Under the pieces are notes generated by a model. It was not told the origin of the DNA. It did no database searches and saw nothing but the letters and a program-made list of their open reading frames with translations. Position numbers and translations under genes: made by a program. Positions 7,599 to 16,606 of a stretch of 43,271 nucleotides of DNA are shown in pieces (positions within the stretch are counted from its first letter, which is position 1; every line of letters starts with the position of its first letter). The stretch comes from Bacteroidales bacterium (GTDB taxonomy: Bacteria > Bacteroidota > Bacteroidia > Bacteroidales > WCHB1-69), in contig JAQUGA010000002.1 in the NCBI GenBank assembly GCA_028684405.1, forward strand, positions 1 through 43,271. Direction: 5' to 3'.

Positions 7599-9425
7599 AT
7601 GCGTTTTTTCCCAGCTATTTTCCTATTTTTCACCCTGTTTTGTCAATTTCATATTGGATTGGCTCAAAACAGCGAGGAGCAAATGGCTGTGCAGTACTAC
7701 AACAATCGAGAATATGAAAAAGCGGTAGAGCTTTTTGAAAAACTTTATGATAAGCGTCCCGATTCTTATTTTTATTCCTATTTGCTTTTTTCCTATGTCG
7801 AGCTAAAAGATTTTCGCAGTGCCGAACGTTTAGTGAAAAAACAACAAAAGAAATTCCCTCGATTGGCTCGATATAAAGTGGACATGGGCTATGTTTACGA
7901 GTCGAATAATCAAATTTCAAAAGCATCCAAAGAGTATGAAGATGCCATTAAATCGATGCCGGCAGAACGGTTTTACATCAGTGATTTAGCCAATGCGTTT
8001 GCCTCTCGACGACAGCCCGAATATGCCATACAAACGTATCAACAAGGACGAAAATTAATGCGTTCGCCCACCGAATTTACGTATGAAATTGCTGGTATAT
8101 ACGAGCGTCTTGGGCAAATTGAACCCGCCCTGGAAGAATATTTTAAAATCATAGACAACAATCTTCAGGATTTAATAAATGTGCAAAACAGATTGCAAAA
8201 CCTACTGCTCAATGATGAAGATAATTCCATTTATGAAATTATCCGAGTAAACACTTTAAAACAAACACAAAAATATCCCGACAAACTCTCTTTTTCTATA
8301 TTATTGCTTTGGCTTTCGGTTCAAAATTTAGATTTCGAAACAGCACTTTTTCAAGCCAAAGCCATCGACAGAAGGTATAAAGAAAACGGTGATCGAGTTT
8401 TTGATATTGCTAAAGTGGCGGCTCACAACAAACAGTGGGATGTTGCCATTGACGCCTATCAATATCTTCTTGCCAAAGGAAAAGACAATACATTGTATGT
8501 GTTGAGCCAGTTGGAACTGCTCAAAGTGCGATTTGCTAAAATCACCTCTTCGTATCCGGTGCAAATATCAGATATTAAACAGATTGACAAAGAATATTTT
8601 AAGCTTATCAATGAAATTGGGTTTAATCCTGGAATTGCTGATATTATCCGAAACCATGCTCATATTAATGCTTTTTATCTTAATAAAGACCAATTGGCAA
8701 TGCAAATGCTGGACAGTTTAATCGCTTTTCCTGGAATTTCGGCACGCGATAAAGCTTTGTCAAAAATTGATTTGGCTGATATAAAATTGTTTAATGATGA
8801 GGTTTGGGATGCCGCTTTGCTATACGCACAAGTGGACAAAGATTTTCCCAATGATACATTGGGACACACCGCTAAATTTAAAAGTGCAAAACTCTCCTTT
8901 TACATCGGCGAATTTGAATGGGCAAAAGCACAATTGGATATTCTCCGATCGGCTACCACTAGGCTAATAGCCAACGATGCGATGGAACTCTATTTCACGA
9001 TAGATGATAATTTGGACGAAGAAGATGTCACAAATAAGGCTTTGCAAATGTATGCTAGTGCTGATTTATTGATATTCAAAAATCAAGATGAAAAAGCATT
9101 GCAAACCTTGGATTCCATTTTTACAGTTGGTTTATATAATTCGCTTTTTGATGAGGTTTTATATAAAAAAGCAGAGATTAAAGTCAAACAAGGATTGTAT
9201 AACGAAGCCGATAGTTTGCTCAATCGAATGATTGCTTTTTATCCTTCGGAATTATACGTAGATGATGCGTGGTTTTTGCGAGCCGAAATTCAGCACTTTT
9301 ATCTGAAAAACAAAACTAAAGCCATGGAGTTTTATCAGGAATTAATTAGCAATTTTCCAGGTAGTCTTCTTACGCATGAGGCGAGACAGCGATATAGAGT
9401 TTTAAGAGGGGATGCAATAAATTAA
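7599..9425 (+). CDS. Tetratricopeptide repeat protein, exported
   Basis: N-terminal signal 'MRFFPAIFLFFTLFCQFHIGLAQ', TPR-like 'AVQYYNNREYEKAVELFEKLYDKRPDSYFYSYLLFSYVEL'. Confidence 0.85.
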   Translation: MRFFPAIFLFFTLFCQFHIGLAQNSEEQMAVQYYNNREYEKAVELFEKLYDKRPDSYFYSYLLFSYVELKDFRSAERLVKKQQKKFPRLARYKVDMGYVYESNNQISKASKEYEDAIKSMPAERFYISDLANAFASRRQPEYAIQTYQQGRKLMRSPTEFTYEIAGIYERLGQIEPALEEYFKIIDNNLQDLINVQNRLQNLLLNDEDNSIYEIIRVNTLKQTQKYPDKLSFSILLLWLSVQNLDFETALFQAKAIDRRYKENGDRVFDIAKVAAHNKQWDVAIDAYQYLLAKGKDNTLYVLSQLELLKVRFAKITSSYPVQISDIKQIDKEYFKLINEIGFNPGIADIIRNHAHINAFYLNKDQLAMQMLDSLIAFPGISARDKALSKIDLADIKLFNDEVWDAALLYAQVDKDFPNDTLGHTAKFKSAKLSFYIGEFEWAKAQLDILRSATTRLIANDAMELYFTIDDNLDEEDVTNKALQMYASADLLIFKNQDEKALQTLDSIFTVGLYNSLFDEVLYKKAEIKVKQGLYNEADSLLNRMIAFYPSELYVDDAWFLRAEIQHFYLKNKTKAMEFYQELISNFPGSLLTHEARQRYRVLRGDAIN

Positions 9426-9435
9426 AAACAAATAA

Positions 9436-10197
9436 ATGACACAATACGTCAGAGCAAAAAAACATTTAGGTCAACATTTTTTGATGGACCAAAACATCGC
9501 CCGAAAAATTGTAGATGCACTTCAAGATAAACACAGAGAAACATTGGAAGTAGGGCCTGGAACAGGTGTTTTAACACAGTTTCTGATAGAAGAATTTCCT
9601 CTTTTTCAGGTTTCGGAAATCGATAATGAATCGGTGGGTTTTTTAAGAGAAAAATTTCCAGATTTAAGTATTATTGAAGGTGATTTTTTAAAACTTGATA
9701 TTGCTTCATTATTTAAATCAGAATTAGCCATCATTGGCAATTTTCCATATAATATTTCCAGTCAGATTTTGTTTAAAGTGTTGGAAAATCGCAATTTGGT
9801 AGTAGAAGTGGTAGGCATGTTTCAAAAAGAGGTGGCTCAGCGCATTGCTTCTCCTTCAGGCTCTAAGGAATATGGCATTTTGAGTGTTTTTATGCAAGCC
9901 TTTTACAATATTGAATATCTTTTTTCAGTTTCACCCAATGTTTTTTCACCTCCACCAAAAGTACAATCGGGAGTTGTTCGGTTTCTTCGCAAAGAAAATT
10001 TTGTATTGCCATGCAATGAAAAACTCTTTTTTCAAGTGGTAAAAACAACTTTTAACCAAAGAAGAAAAACCATTCGAAATTCCATTAAACCGCTGGTTTC
10101 AGATCGTGCAAAAATTGATGATTTTTATTTAAACAATCGCCCCGAACAGCTCAATGTAAATCAATTTGTAGAAATTTGTCAAATGATCGAAGCATAA
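9436..10197 (+). CDS. rsmA: 16S rRNA (adenine1518-N6/adenine1519-N6)-dimethyltransferase
   Basis: 'AKKHLGQHFLMDQNIARKIVDAL', 'LEVGPGTGVLTQFL', 'IIGNFPYNISSQILFKVLE', 'FNQRRKTIRNSIK'. Confidence 0.98.
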   Translation: MTQYVRAKKHLGQHFLMDQNIARKIVDALQDKHRETLEVGPGTGVLTQFLIEEFPLFQVSEIDNESVGFLREKFPDLSIIEGDFLKLDIASLFKSELAIIGNFPYNISSQILFKVLENRNLVVEVVGMFQKEVAQRIASPSGSKEYGILSVFMQAFYNIEYLFSVSPNVFSPPPKVQSGVVRFLRKENFVLPCNEKLFFQVVKTTFNQRRKTIRNSIKPLVSDRAKIDDFYLNNRPEQLNVNQFVEICQMIEA

Positions 10198-10278
10198 TTT
10201 GAGTCTGTTTTTGATCTGTTTTATAAATTAATTATACAGACAAATGAGCATTAAGTAGCATGCCAAAAGTAAAATTGC

Positions 10279-10286
10279 TACTTTTG
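10279..10286 (+). promoter_or_regulatory. TAnnTTTG -7 element upstream of the TauE/SafE gene
   Basis: TACTTTTG, 20 nt before the ATG. Confidence 0.5.
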
Positions 10287-10306
10287 CAAAGATTTTTTCT
10301 CACAAT

Positions 10307-11092
10307 ATGCAAACTTTCGAAATTATTGCCTTGGTAGTATCTGGACTTTTTGTTGGTTTTATCAACACATTAGCAGGCGGAGGAACTATTATTTCGTTTA
10401 CGGTATTGATGCTTTTGGGACTGCCTGCGAACGTTGCCAACGGAACAAACAGAGTTCCCATTATTTTTCAAAATATTGTTGCAGTTCGCAATTTTAAAAA
10501 GAAAAAAATCCTCGACACTTCCAAAGCTCTCGCTCTTGGAATTCCTACGGTTATTGGCTCAATTTTGGGATCCTTGCTCGTAATTAATATCGACCAGCAA
10601 ATGATCGAAATGTATTTCGGGATCATAATGCTAGTTATGCTTTTCTTTTTAATCTATAATCCGTCGGTTTGGTTAAAAGGAAAAGAAGATTTAATAAAGA
10701 AAAAAACACCGATTTGGATGATGGTCATTTTCTTCCTTATTGGCATTTATGGTGGCGTTATTCATGTTGGAATTGGATATTTTTTATTGATTGGATTGGT
10801 TTTGGGTGCTGGTTATGACTTGGTTAGAGCCAACGCTATGAAAAACCTTTTAGTGCTTTTATATGTTCCGTTTACACTTGTTGTTTTTATAATAAACGAT
10901 CAAGTAAGATGGGATTTCGGGCTGACTCATGCCATCGGAAATATTATTGGGGCGTATATAGCTTCAAAATGGGCAAGCGAGTGGGGTGCCAATTTTGTTC
11001 GATGGATGCTCGTTGTTATCATCTTCTTTTCTTCGCTTCACATGTTTGGTATAATCAATATTAGGGAGGTAATAAGTGGACTTATTCATTAA
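10307..11092 (+). CDS. TauE/SafE family sulfite exporter-like permease
   Basis: Multi-TM; 'GLFVGFINTLAGGGTIISFTVLMLLGLPANVANGTNRVPIIFQN' and 'GIYGGVIHVGIGYFLLIGLVLGAGYDLVRANAMKNLLVLLY'. Confidence 0.92.
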   Translation: MQTFEIIALVVSGLFVGFINTLAGGGTIISFTVLMLLGLPANVANGTNRVPIIFQNIVAVRNFKKKKILDTSKALALGIPTVIGSILGSLLVINIDQQMIEMYFGIIMLVMLFFLIYNPSVWLKGKEDLIKKKTPIWMMVIFFLIGIYGGVIHVGIGYFLLIGLVLGAGYDLVRANAMKNLLVLLYVPFTLVVFIINDQVRWDFGLTHAIGNIIGAYIASKWASEWGANFVRWMLVVIIFFSSLHMFGIINIREVISGLIH

Positions 11093-11531
11093 AAAGTTGT
11101 CTTTATTTATTGTTTTTTTTACACTATTTGCTATTCAAGCTCAGGTTCCAAAAGTGTTAACAGTAGAGGAAGTTCCATTCTTCGTTCAGAAAACACTGAG
11201 GGATTTATATCCAAGTGTTGAAATTTTGGAGTGGAGTGAATTTTCTGGAAACTATATAGCAAAAGTTAGATCACAGGATTCGCCAGGACGAATTAATGTT
11301 ACTGGAGGAGGCAGTTTTATCTCCTCAGAATGGGATTTGGAAACAAAGTATTTGCCTTCCAAAATTTCAATTTATATGAAAGAAAATTATCCAAAATATA
11401 AAATTATTCGTCTTTTTGTTGAAAAAAAAGCACAATCAAATTATGTGGTTGAGCTTTATAAAAAGAAAGGAAAATTGAACAAATCATTGGTTTTTAGTCT
11501 TAATGGAGATTTTCTTGAAGAAAGGAAATAG
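11076..11531 (+). CDS. Exported PepSY-like protein
   Basis: GTG start 6 nt after AGGGAGGT; signal peptide; 'VPFFVQKTLRDLYPSVEILEWSEFSGNYIAKV' resembles Bacteroidota PepSY-like proteins. Confidence 0.65.
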   Translation: MDLFIKKLSLFIVFFTLFAIQAQVPKVLTVEEVPFFVQKTLRDLYPSVEILEWSEFSGNYIAKVRSQDSPGRINVTGGGSFISSEWDLETKYLPSKISIYMKENYPKYKIIRLFVEKKAQSNYVVELYKKKGKLNKSLVFSLNGDFLEERK

Positions 11532-11605
11532 GTTTTGATTGATAAAAAATATTTTTTGTGGTTTTACAAATCAGTTGGCACTATTTTAAAAAGAAATGAA
11601 AGCTT

Positions 11606-12280
11606 ATGTACACTATTTTTAAAGTAATTATCTTCTCAATTTTCACAATACTTTCTGCTTATGGTGTAAATGGACAAACTATACCTAGTGAGAACAAGAT
11701 TTTCGGAAAAGTGACAGATATAAAAGGCGAACCTTTAGTTGGAGCCACAATATCAATTGAAAAATCTAATAGAGGAACCGAAACTGATATTGAAGGAAAT
11801 TACTCAATCAAGGTCAGTACAATTGATACTTTAGTTTTCAATTTTGTTGGAATGAAAACTCAAAAAATAAAAGCTGATAAAAAAGAAATAAATGTGCAAA
11901 TGCATCAAGGTGTGGCTTTAAAAGAAGTGTTTGGACCTCCTTATCAACATTCTCAAATTGAAAAAATAGACCCAACAAAAACAGTTGGAACAAAAGATAT
12001 TAAAAATGCTGATAATCCAAAATACAATTTTAATAAAAACGCTAAAAATAGTGAGTATATCATTTATGTTGCGGAATTGAATTCATACGATTTTAATGAA
12101 GAAGATTTGCAATTTCAAGAAAAATTTAGGATAAAATACATGCCAACTCTGAATCCCAATATTGAATATTCAGAGAAATACAACAAACGAACATTCAAAC
12201 ATCTGAAAAAGAAATTTAAAAAATCTTGGCAAAGTGAAATCAGAAAAGATGCAATAGGTTTAGAAAACTATTTAAAATGA
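11606..12280 (+). CDS. Exported CarboxypepD_reg-like domain protein
   Basis: Signal peptide, then 'IFGKVTDIKGEPLVGATISIEKSNRGTETDIEGNYSIKVSTIDTLVFNFVGMKTQKI'; no TonB plug or barrel follows. Confidence 0.8.
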   Translation: MYTIFKVIIFSIFTILSAYGVNGQTIPSENKIFGKVTDIKGEPLVGATISIEKSNRGTETDIEGNYSIKVSTIDTLVFNFVGMKTQKIKADKKEINVQMHQGVALKEVFGPPYQHSQIEKIDPTKTVGTKDIKNADNPKYNFNKNAKNSEYIIYVAELNSYDFNEEDLQFQEKFRIKYMPTLNPNIEYSEKYNKRTFKHLKKKFKKSWQSEIRKDAIGLENYLK

Positions 12281-12334
12281 GAAATTTGTTATGTAGTTTT
12301 GAATTTCCTTTATGGATAGATTTTTTTCTAAGTA

Positions 12335-13249
12335 CTAAATAAAGAACAAGGCAACACCTGCAACAGCAATTACAGCTCCAATTATTTCAATGGGTCGAAC
12401 TTTTTCTTTGAATAAAAGAATTGAAAAAGGAATAATTAAAACTGGATTGGCAGAAGTGATGGTTTGTACAATTCCTGGATTGGTGTATGTTATCGCAAGC
12501 ATTGAAAAACTGATTCCTAAAAAGGGTCCAAAAAACGCACCTAGTGACAATGTAGCAAATGCTTTGATGTTTTTTACAGCGGTTATAACTTGCTTCCAAC
12601 GTCGTAGATAACTAATAAGTATGATAAATCCGAAAAGTCCAGCGTATAGCCTGATTTGAGTGGCATGAAATGCCGAATCAACATACTGCAATCCAGCTTT
12701 GCTCATAACCAAGCCCGAAGCTTGCCCAACGGCTCCCACCAACGAAAACAGCATTCCTTTGGCCGAATATCGCAAAGCCAATTTTTTTGAACTTATTTCC
12801 CCTTCTTTTTTCTCTTTTTTGCTTATCACAACCATTCCAATACCAATCAAACCCATTATCATTCCCAAAATAGCAATCGAACTCATGGTTTCGCCCAAGA
12901 AAAAGTAACTTAAAACGGCCGCCATTGGTGGCGATAAAGTCATGATCAGCAGTGCAACCCGTGGACCGGTTATAATAAATGCTTTGAAGAGAAATAAATC
13001 GCCCAAAAAGACTCCAATGAAGCCTGAGGTAAGCAGCCAAACCCATCCCATTAAGGGTACATCAACAGGGAAACTGGTTCCTAAAGTTATGGTGCTCCAA
13101 AGTAAAACAAAAAACATTCCAACAATAAGTCTCCAAAAATTGACCGCCAAAGATCCAATTTTTTTACCTGCTGAGGTAAAAGCCAAGGCTGTAAACGTCC
13201 AAAATAATGCTGTTATGACAGCATATATTTCGCCAATGTGTGAATTCAT
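12335..13249 (-). CDS. EamA-family DMT transporter
   Basis: About 10 TM segments in two EamA-like halves ('ITALFWTFTALAFTSAGKKIG...'; 'GIVQTITSANPVLIIPFSILLFKEKVRPIEIIGAVIAVAGVALFF'). Confidence 0.92.
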   Translation of the reverse strand: MNSHIGEIYAVITALFWTFTALAFTSAGKKIGSLAVNFWRLIVGMFFVLLWSTITLGTSFPVDVPLMGWVWLLTSGFIGVFLGDLFLFKAFIITGPRVALLIMTLSPPMAAVLSYFFLGETMSSIAILGMIMGLIGIGMVVISKKEKKEGEISSKKLALRYSAKGMLFSLVGAVGQASGLVMSKAGLQYVDSAFHATQIRLYAGLFGFIILISYLRRWKQVITAVKNIKAFATLSLGAFFGPFLGISFSMLAITYTNPGIVQTITSANPVLIIPFSILLFKEKVRPIEIIGAVIAVAGVALFFI

Positions 13250-14766
13250 TATAGACGAATGGTTTGAATGGCTTTTTCAATACGAAGAGCAGTTTCTTTT
13301 GGTCCAATAAAATCGATGATTTCAAACAAATCAGGACCTTTGGCTTCGCCAACTATAGAAAGTCGCAAGCAATTCATCACTTGACCCATATTTAATTGAT
13401 GGTCTTGGATGTATGCCATCACTTTATCGTGGGCAACTTCCTTGTCAAAAGTAGTTTGATCATTCAGAATATGAGATATTTTTGTTAAAATTTCAGGAAT
13501 CTCAGCACTCCATCTTTTCTTGATTACACTTGCATCATATTGTTCAGGACCCTGAAAAAAGAATATTGTTTGAGGAATAAAATCTTTTACAAAATGGCAT
13601 CTTTCTTTTGTGAGTGCAATTACTTTTGCAAGTTTTTCTTCTGAAGTTCGAATGCCCAACTCTTCGAGCATCGGTTTTAGTTGTGAACTTAATTCTTCAT
13701 CCGATTTACTTATTAAATATTGATGATTGAACCAGCGAGCTTTGTCGAGGTCAAATTTTGCTCCCGATTTGCTAATTCTGTCCAAAGAAAAAGCATCAAT
13801 CAGTTCTTGCATGCTAAAAATTTCTTTTTCCAATCCTGAGTTCCATCCCAGAAGTGCCAAAATGTTTACGACTGCATCGGGGAAATAGCCACTTTCACGG
13901 TATCCTGAGCTTTTTTCACCACTTTGTGGAGAAATCCATTCCAGTGGAAAAACCGGAAATCCCAAACGGTCGCCGTCTCTTTTCGATAGTTTTCCGTTTC
14001 CATCAGGTTTTAGCAACAATGGCAAGTGAGCAAATTGTGGCATGGATGATTCCCATCCAAAACATTGATATAGAAACACATGCAACGGAGCTGAAGGAAG
14101 CCACTCCTCCCCACGAATAACGTGCGTAATTTTCATTAAATAATCGTCTACAACATTTGCCAAATGGTATGTTGGCATGCCATCAGATTTGAATAAAACT
14201 TTGTCATCCAATGTTGAAGTATTCACTTGCACATCACCTCTGATTAAATCGGTCAGATTAATTTCCTGATTTTCAGGCATTTTAATACGGATAACATAAG
14301 GTTCTCCGAGTTCTATTTTGTGCTGAACTTCTTCTTTGCTTAAAGTAAGTGAGTTGTTCAAGCTTAATCGAGTATGCGTATCGTATTGAAATGCTTTTTT
14401 TTCAGCTTCAGCTTTTTTTCTAAGCAAATCCAGTTCTTCCGAAGTGTCGAAAGCATAGTAGGCATTTCCAGAGTCAAGCAACTGCTCAGCAAATGCTTTG
14501 TACATTTCTTTTCGTTCGGATTGCCGATAAGGCTCATATTCTCCGCCTTTGTGAACTCCTTCGTCAAACTCAATTCCCAGCCATGTAAGCGACTCGATGA
14601 TGTATTGTTCGGCTTCTTCCACAAAACGGGTTTGATCGGTATCTTCAATTCGTAAAATGAAAGTGCCATTGTGTTTTTTTGCAAAAAGATAATTGTATAA
14701 AGCAGTTCTAACACCACCAATGTGTAAGGGTCCCGTAGGACTTGGAGCAAAACGTACGCGTACCAT
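13249..14766 (-). CDS. gltX: Glutamate--tRNA ligase
   Basis: 'MVRVRFAPSPTGPLHIGGVRTALYNYLFAKKHNGTFILRIEDTDQTR' (HIGH-type) and 'GKLSKRDGDRLGFPVFP' (KMSKS-type). Confidence 0.98.
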   Translation of the reverse strand: MVRVRFAPSPTGPLHIGGVRTALYNYLFAKKHNGTFILRIEDTDQTRFVEEAEQYIIESLTWLGIEFDEGVHKGGEYEPYRQSERKEMYKAFAEQLLDSGNAYYAFDTSEELDLLRKKAEAEKKAFQYDTHTRLSLNNSLTLSKEEVQHKIELGEPYVIRIKMPENQEINLTDLIRGDVQVNTSTLDDKVLFKSDGMPTYHLANVVDDYLMKITHVIRGEEWLPSAPLHVFLYQCFGWESSMPQFAHLPLLLKPDGNGKLSKRDGDRLGFPVFPLEWISPQSGEKSSGYRESGYFPDAVVNILALLGWNSGLEKEIFSMQELIDAFSLDRISKSGAKFDLDKARWFNHQYLISKSDEELSSQLKPMLEELGIRTSEEKLAKVIALTKERCHFVKDFIPQTIFFFQGPEQYDASVIKKRWSAEIPEILTKISHILNDQTTFDKEVAHDKVMAYIQDHQLNMGQVMNCLRLSIVGEAKGPDLFEIIDFIGPKETALRIEKAIQTIRL

Positions 14767-14797
14767 ATAATAATAATTTGTTTGATAAAATAGTGTA

Positions 14798-14805
14798 CAA
14801 AAGTA
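14798..14805 (-). promoter_or_regulatory. TAnnTTTG -7 element upstream of gltX
   Basis: CAAAAGTA on + is TACTTTTG on -, 31 nt before the start. Confidence 0.5.
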
Positions 14806-14894
14806 ATGATTTTTTATTGATTATATTTTCAAAATTATATTATTGGTTTTCTGAGACTTGAATTAATTAATAAGAAAATAAATGGAAAAGGCAT

Positions 14895-14923
14895 TGTATT
14901 ATCCCTGAAAAGTGTATTTTTGT
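14895..14923 (+). promoter_or_regulatory. Bacteroidota-type promoter for ssb (TTG ... TATTTTTG)
   Basis: TTG at 14895..14897, an 18-nt spacer, then TATTTTTG at 14916..14923 (TAnnTTTG); 23 nt between the end of this element and the ssb ATG. Confidence 0.6.
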
Positions 14924-14946
14924 TATTGAATTTTAAAACAAGAGAA

Positions 14947-15420
14947 ATGGCAGGAATCAACAAAGTTATTTTAGTAGGGAATTTAGGGAAAGATCCCGAC
15001 ACATTTACGTTTGAAGGCGGAGCTAAAAAAGTCAGCTTTTCGCTTGCTACAACCGAACAGTACAAAGACAGCAAAGGTGAAAAACAAAAAATCACAGAAT
15101 GGCATAATATTGTTTGCTGGAGAGGATTGGCTGATATTGCTGAGCAGTTTTTACGAAAAGGCATGCAAGTTTATCTGGAAGGGAAAATTCGTACGCGCTC
15201 ATGGGAAGATAATGGAACTAAAAAGTACATTACCGAAATTGTTGCCGATAATTTTCAAATGCTGGGCTCCAGAGCCGACAATGAAAACCTAGGGCATAAC
15301 AATCCTCAAAATAAAGAGACGCATGCTAGTAGTGCTCCAACAACGCAAGCAGAGTCTACAGCCGCTAGTCAGGGTGCGATGAACAATGAAGCACAAGAAG
15401 AGGACGATCTGCCTTTCTAG
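14947..15420 (+). CDS. ssb: Single-stranded DNA-binding protein
   Basis: 'MAGINKVILVGNLGKDPDTF...', 'ITEWHNIVCWRGLADIAEQFLRKGMQVYLEGKIRTRSWEDNG', acidic tail 'EEDDLPF'. Start trimmed from 14920 to 14947 because a promoter-like TATTTTTG (14916..14923) overlaps the longer ORF. Confidence 0.96.
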   Translation: MAGINKVILVGNLGKDPDTFTFEGGAKKVSFSLATTEQYKDSKGEKQKITEWHNIVCWRGLADIAEQFLRKGMQVYLEGKIRTRSWEDNGTKKYITEIVADNFQMLGSRADNENLGHNNPQNKETHASSAPTTQAESTAASQGAMNNEAQEEDDLPF

Positions 15421-15490
15421 AAAATAATCCGAAATAATTTATGAAAGACATTGGCTTTCAGTGTCTTTCGTGAGTTATAAGAGGAGGGAG

Positions 15491-16579
15491 TTAAAAAAAA
15501 TGTCTAAATGGAATTAAAGTCCATCCAATTACTCTTGATATTCGAGATCGTTTTTTCCATTCCGAATAATCGAAAGGAAAGCAGCTCTTATGAGTTTCAT
15601 CAATAAACTCTTGAATTAATCCACCTAAAACTGGATTTTGTCCTTGTATCATAATTTCATGCATGTATCTAAAGGAACGATAATCAAAATTCGAAGATCC
15701 AAATACAAATTTTTTTCCGTCAATCATCAGTATTTTTGCATGTAGATTAATTCCTTCGTAAAAACATATTTTGATGCCAGCACGGTGAAGTACCCCCAAG
15801 TATTTGTTTCGGATATGATCAACCATTCTAACATCTGAATGATTTGGTATAAAAACGTGTATATCAATGCCTTTTTGAGCCATTATGGCGAGTAGACGAC
15901 GAAGTTTATAACCTGGCAGAAAGTAGGGTGTAACAATTGTTATGCTCTTTTGTGCTTTTTTGATAATTCGTTCATAATGTCTCTTTATCTTTTGTTGATA
16001 TATAGAAGGGAAATCTTGAATGATTAAAAAATCTTGAAACTTGACAATCTTTTTATATTGATTATGTTTATAAAATTGATTGTTTGCATTATCGGCATAG
16101 TTCAAAATCATCCTTTTTAAAATAGGGGCAATTCCCCCTTCCATTCTAACGGTTGATTCACGCCAATCTTTAGAATATTCGGTTATATTGGCCGAGCCAA
16201 CATAAGAAATGTAATCATCAATAACGACAATTTTTCGATGATTTCGCTGGTGGTTGCTTGAAATAAAATCCCATGTGAGTTTCAATTTCTCAAAGAAAAT
16301 AACTTTTCCCCCATGTTTTGTTATTGGATTAAAAAAAGCATCCGGCACATTTGTACCCCAAGAATCAACAACCAATAAAACTTCCAACCCTTTTTTGCAT
16401 TTCTTACTAATAGCTGAAAGAAATTTCCGACCCACAGCGTCATTCCTGAATCGATATATCTCCAAAAAAATCAATTTTTGAGCCGCCATTATATCATCCA
16501 ACAGGGAGTCGTGCCATTCACCCGCAGTCGAGAAAAATGCGAATTTCATAGAGTCGGATATGTCTCGACATTTCTTCAT
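15491..16579 (-). CDS. Phospholipase D / cardiolipin synthase family protein
   Basis: Two HKD-type motifs: 'NHRKIVVIDDYISYVGSANITEYS' and 'NLHAKILMIDGKKFVFGSSNFDYRSF'. The true start may be internal (MKFAFFS...). Confidence 0.92.
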   Translation of the reverse strand: MKKCRDISDSMKFAFFSTAGEWHDSLLDDIMAAQKLIFLEIYRFRNDAVGRKFLSAISKKCKKGLEVLLVVDSWGTNVPDAFFNPITKHGGKVIFFEKLKLTWDFISSNHQRNHRKIVVIDDYISYVGSANITEYSKDWRESTVRMEGGIAPILKRMILNYADNANNQFYKHNQYKKIVKFQDFLIIQDFPSIYQQKIKRHYERIIKKAQKSITIVTPYFLPGYKLRRLLAIMAQKGIDIHVFIPNHSDVRMVDHIRNKYLGVLHRAGIKICFYEGINLHAKILMIDGKKFVFGSSNFDYRSFRYMHEIMIQGQNPVLGGLIQEFIDETHKSCFPFDYSEWKKRSRISRVIGWTLIPFRHFF

Positions 16580-16606
16580 GTAAAATTCTGCTAATTATCA
16601 AAAAAA

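Noticed and set aside
11606-12280. Truncated TonB receptor pseudogene
   Set aside because: Only a CarboxypepD_reg-like domain is present and the C-terminal part is an intact open frame unlike a plug or barrel; more likely a standalone exported protein.
12335-13352. Antisense/alternate ORFs over the DMT transporter (12678..13046, 12942..13310, 12390..12611, 13164..13352)
   Set aside because: Fragmentary, no recognisable motifs, fully overlapped by strong EamA and GltX coding frames.
14920-14946. N-terminal extension MLLNFKTRE of SSB
   Set aside because: Overlaps a promoter-like element and lies outside the conserved SSB start MAGINK.
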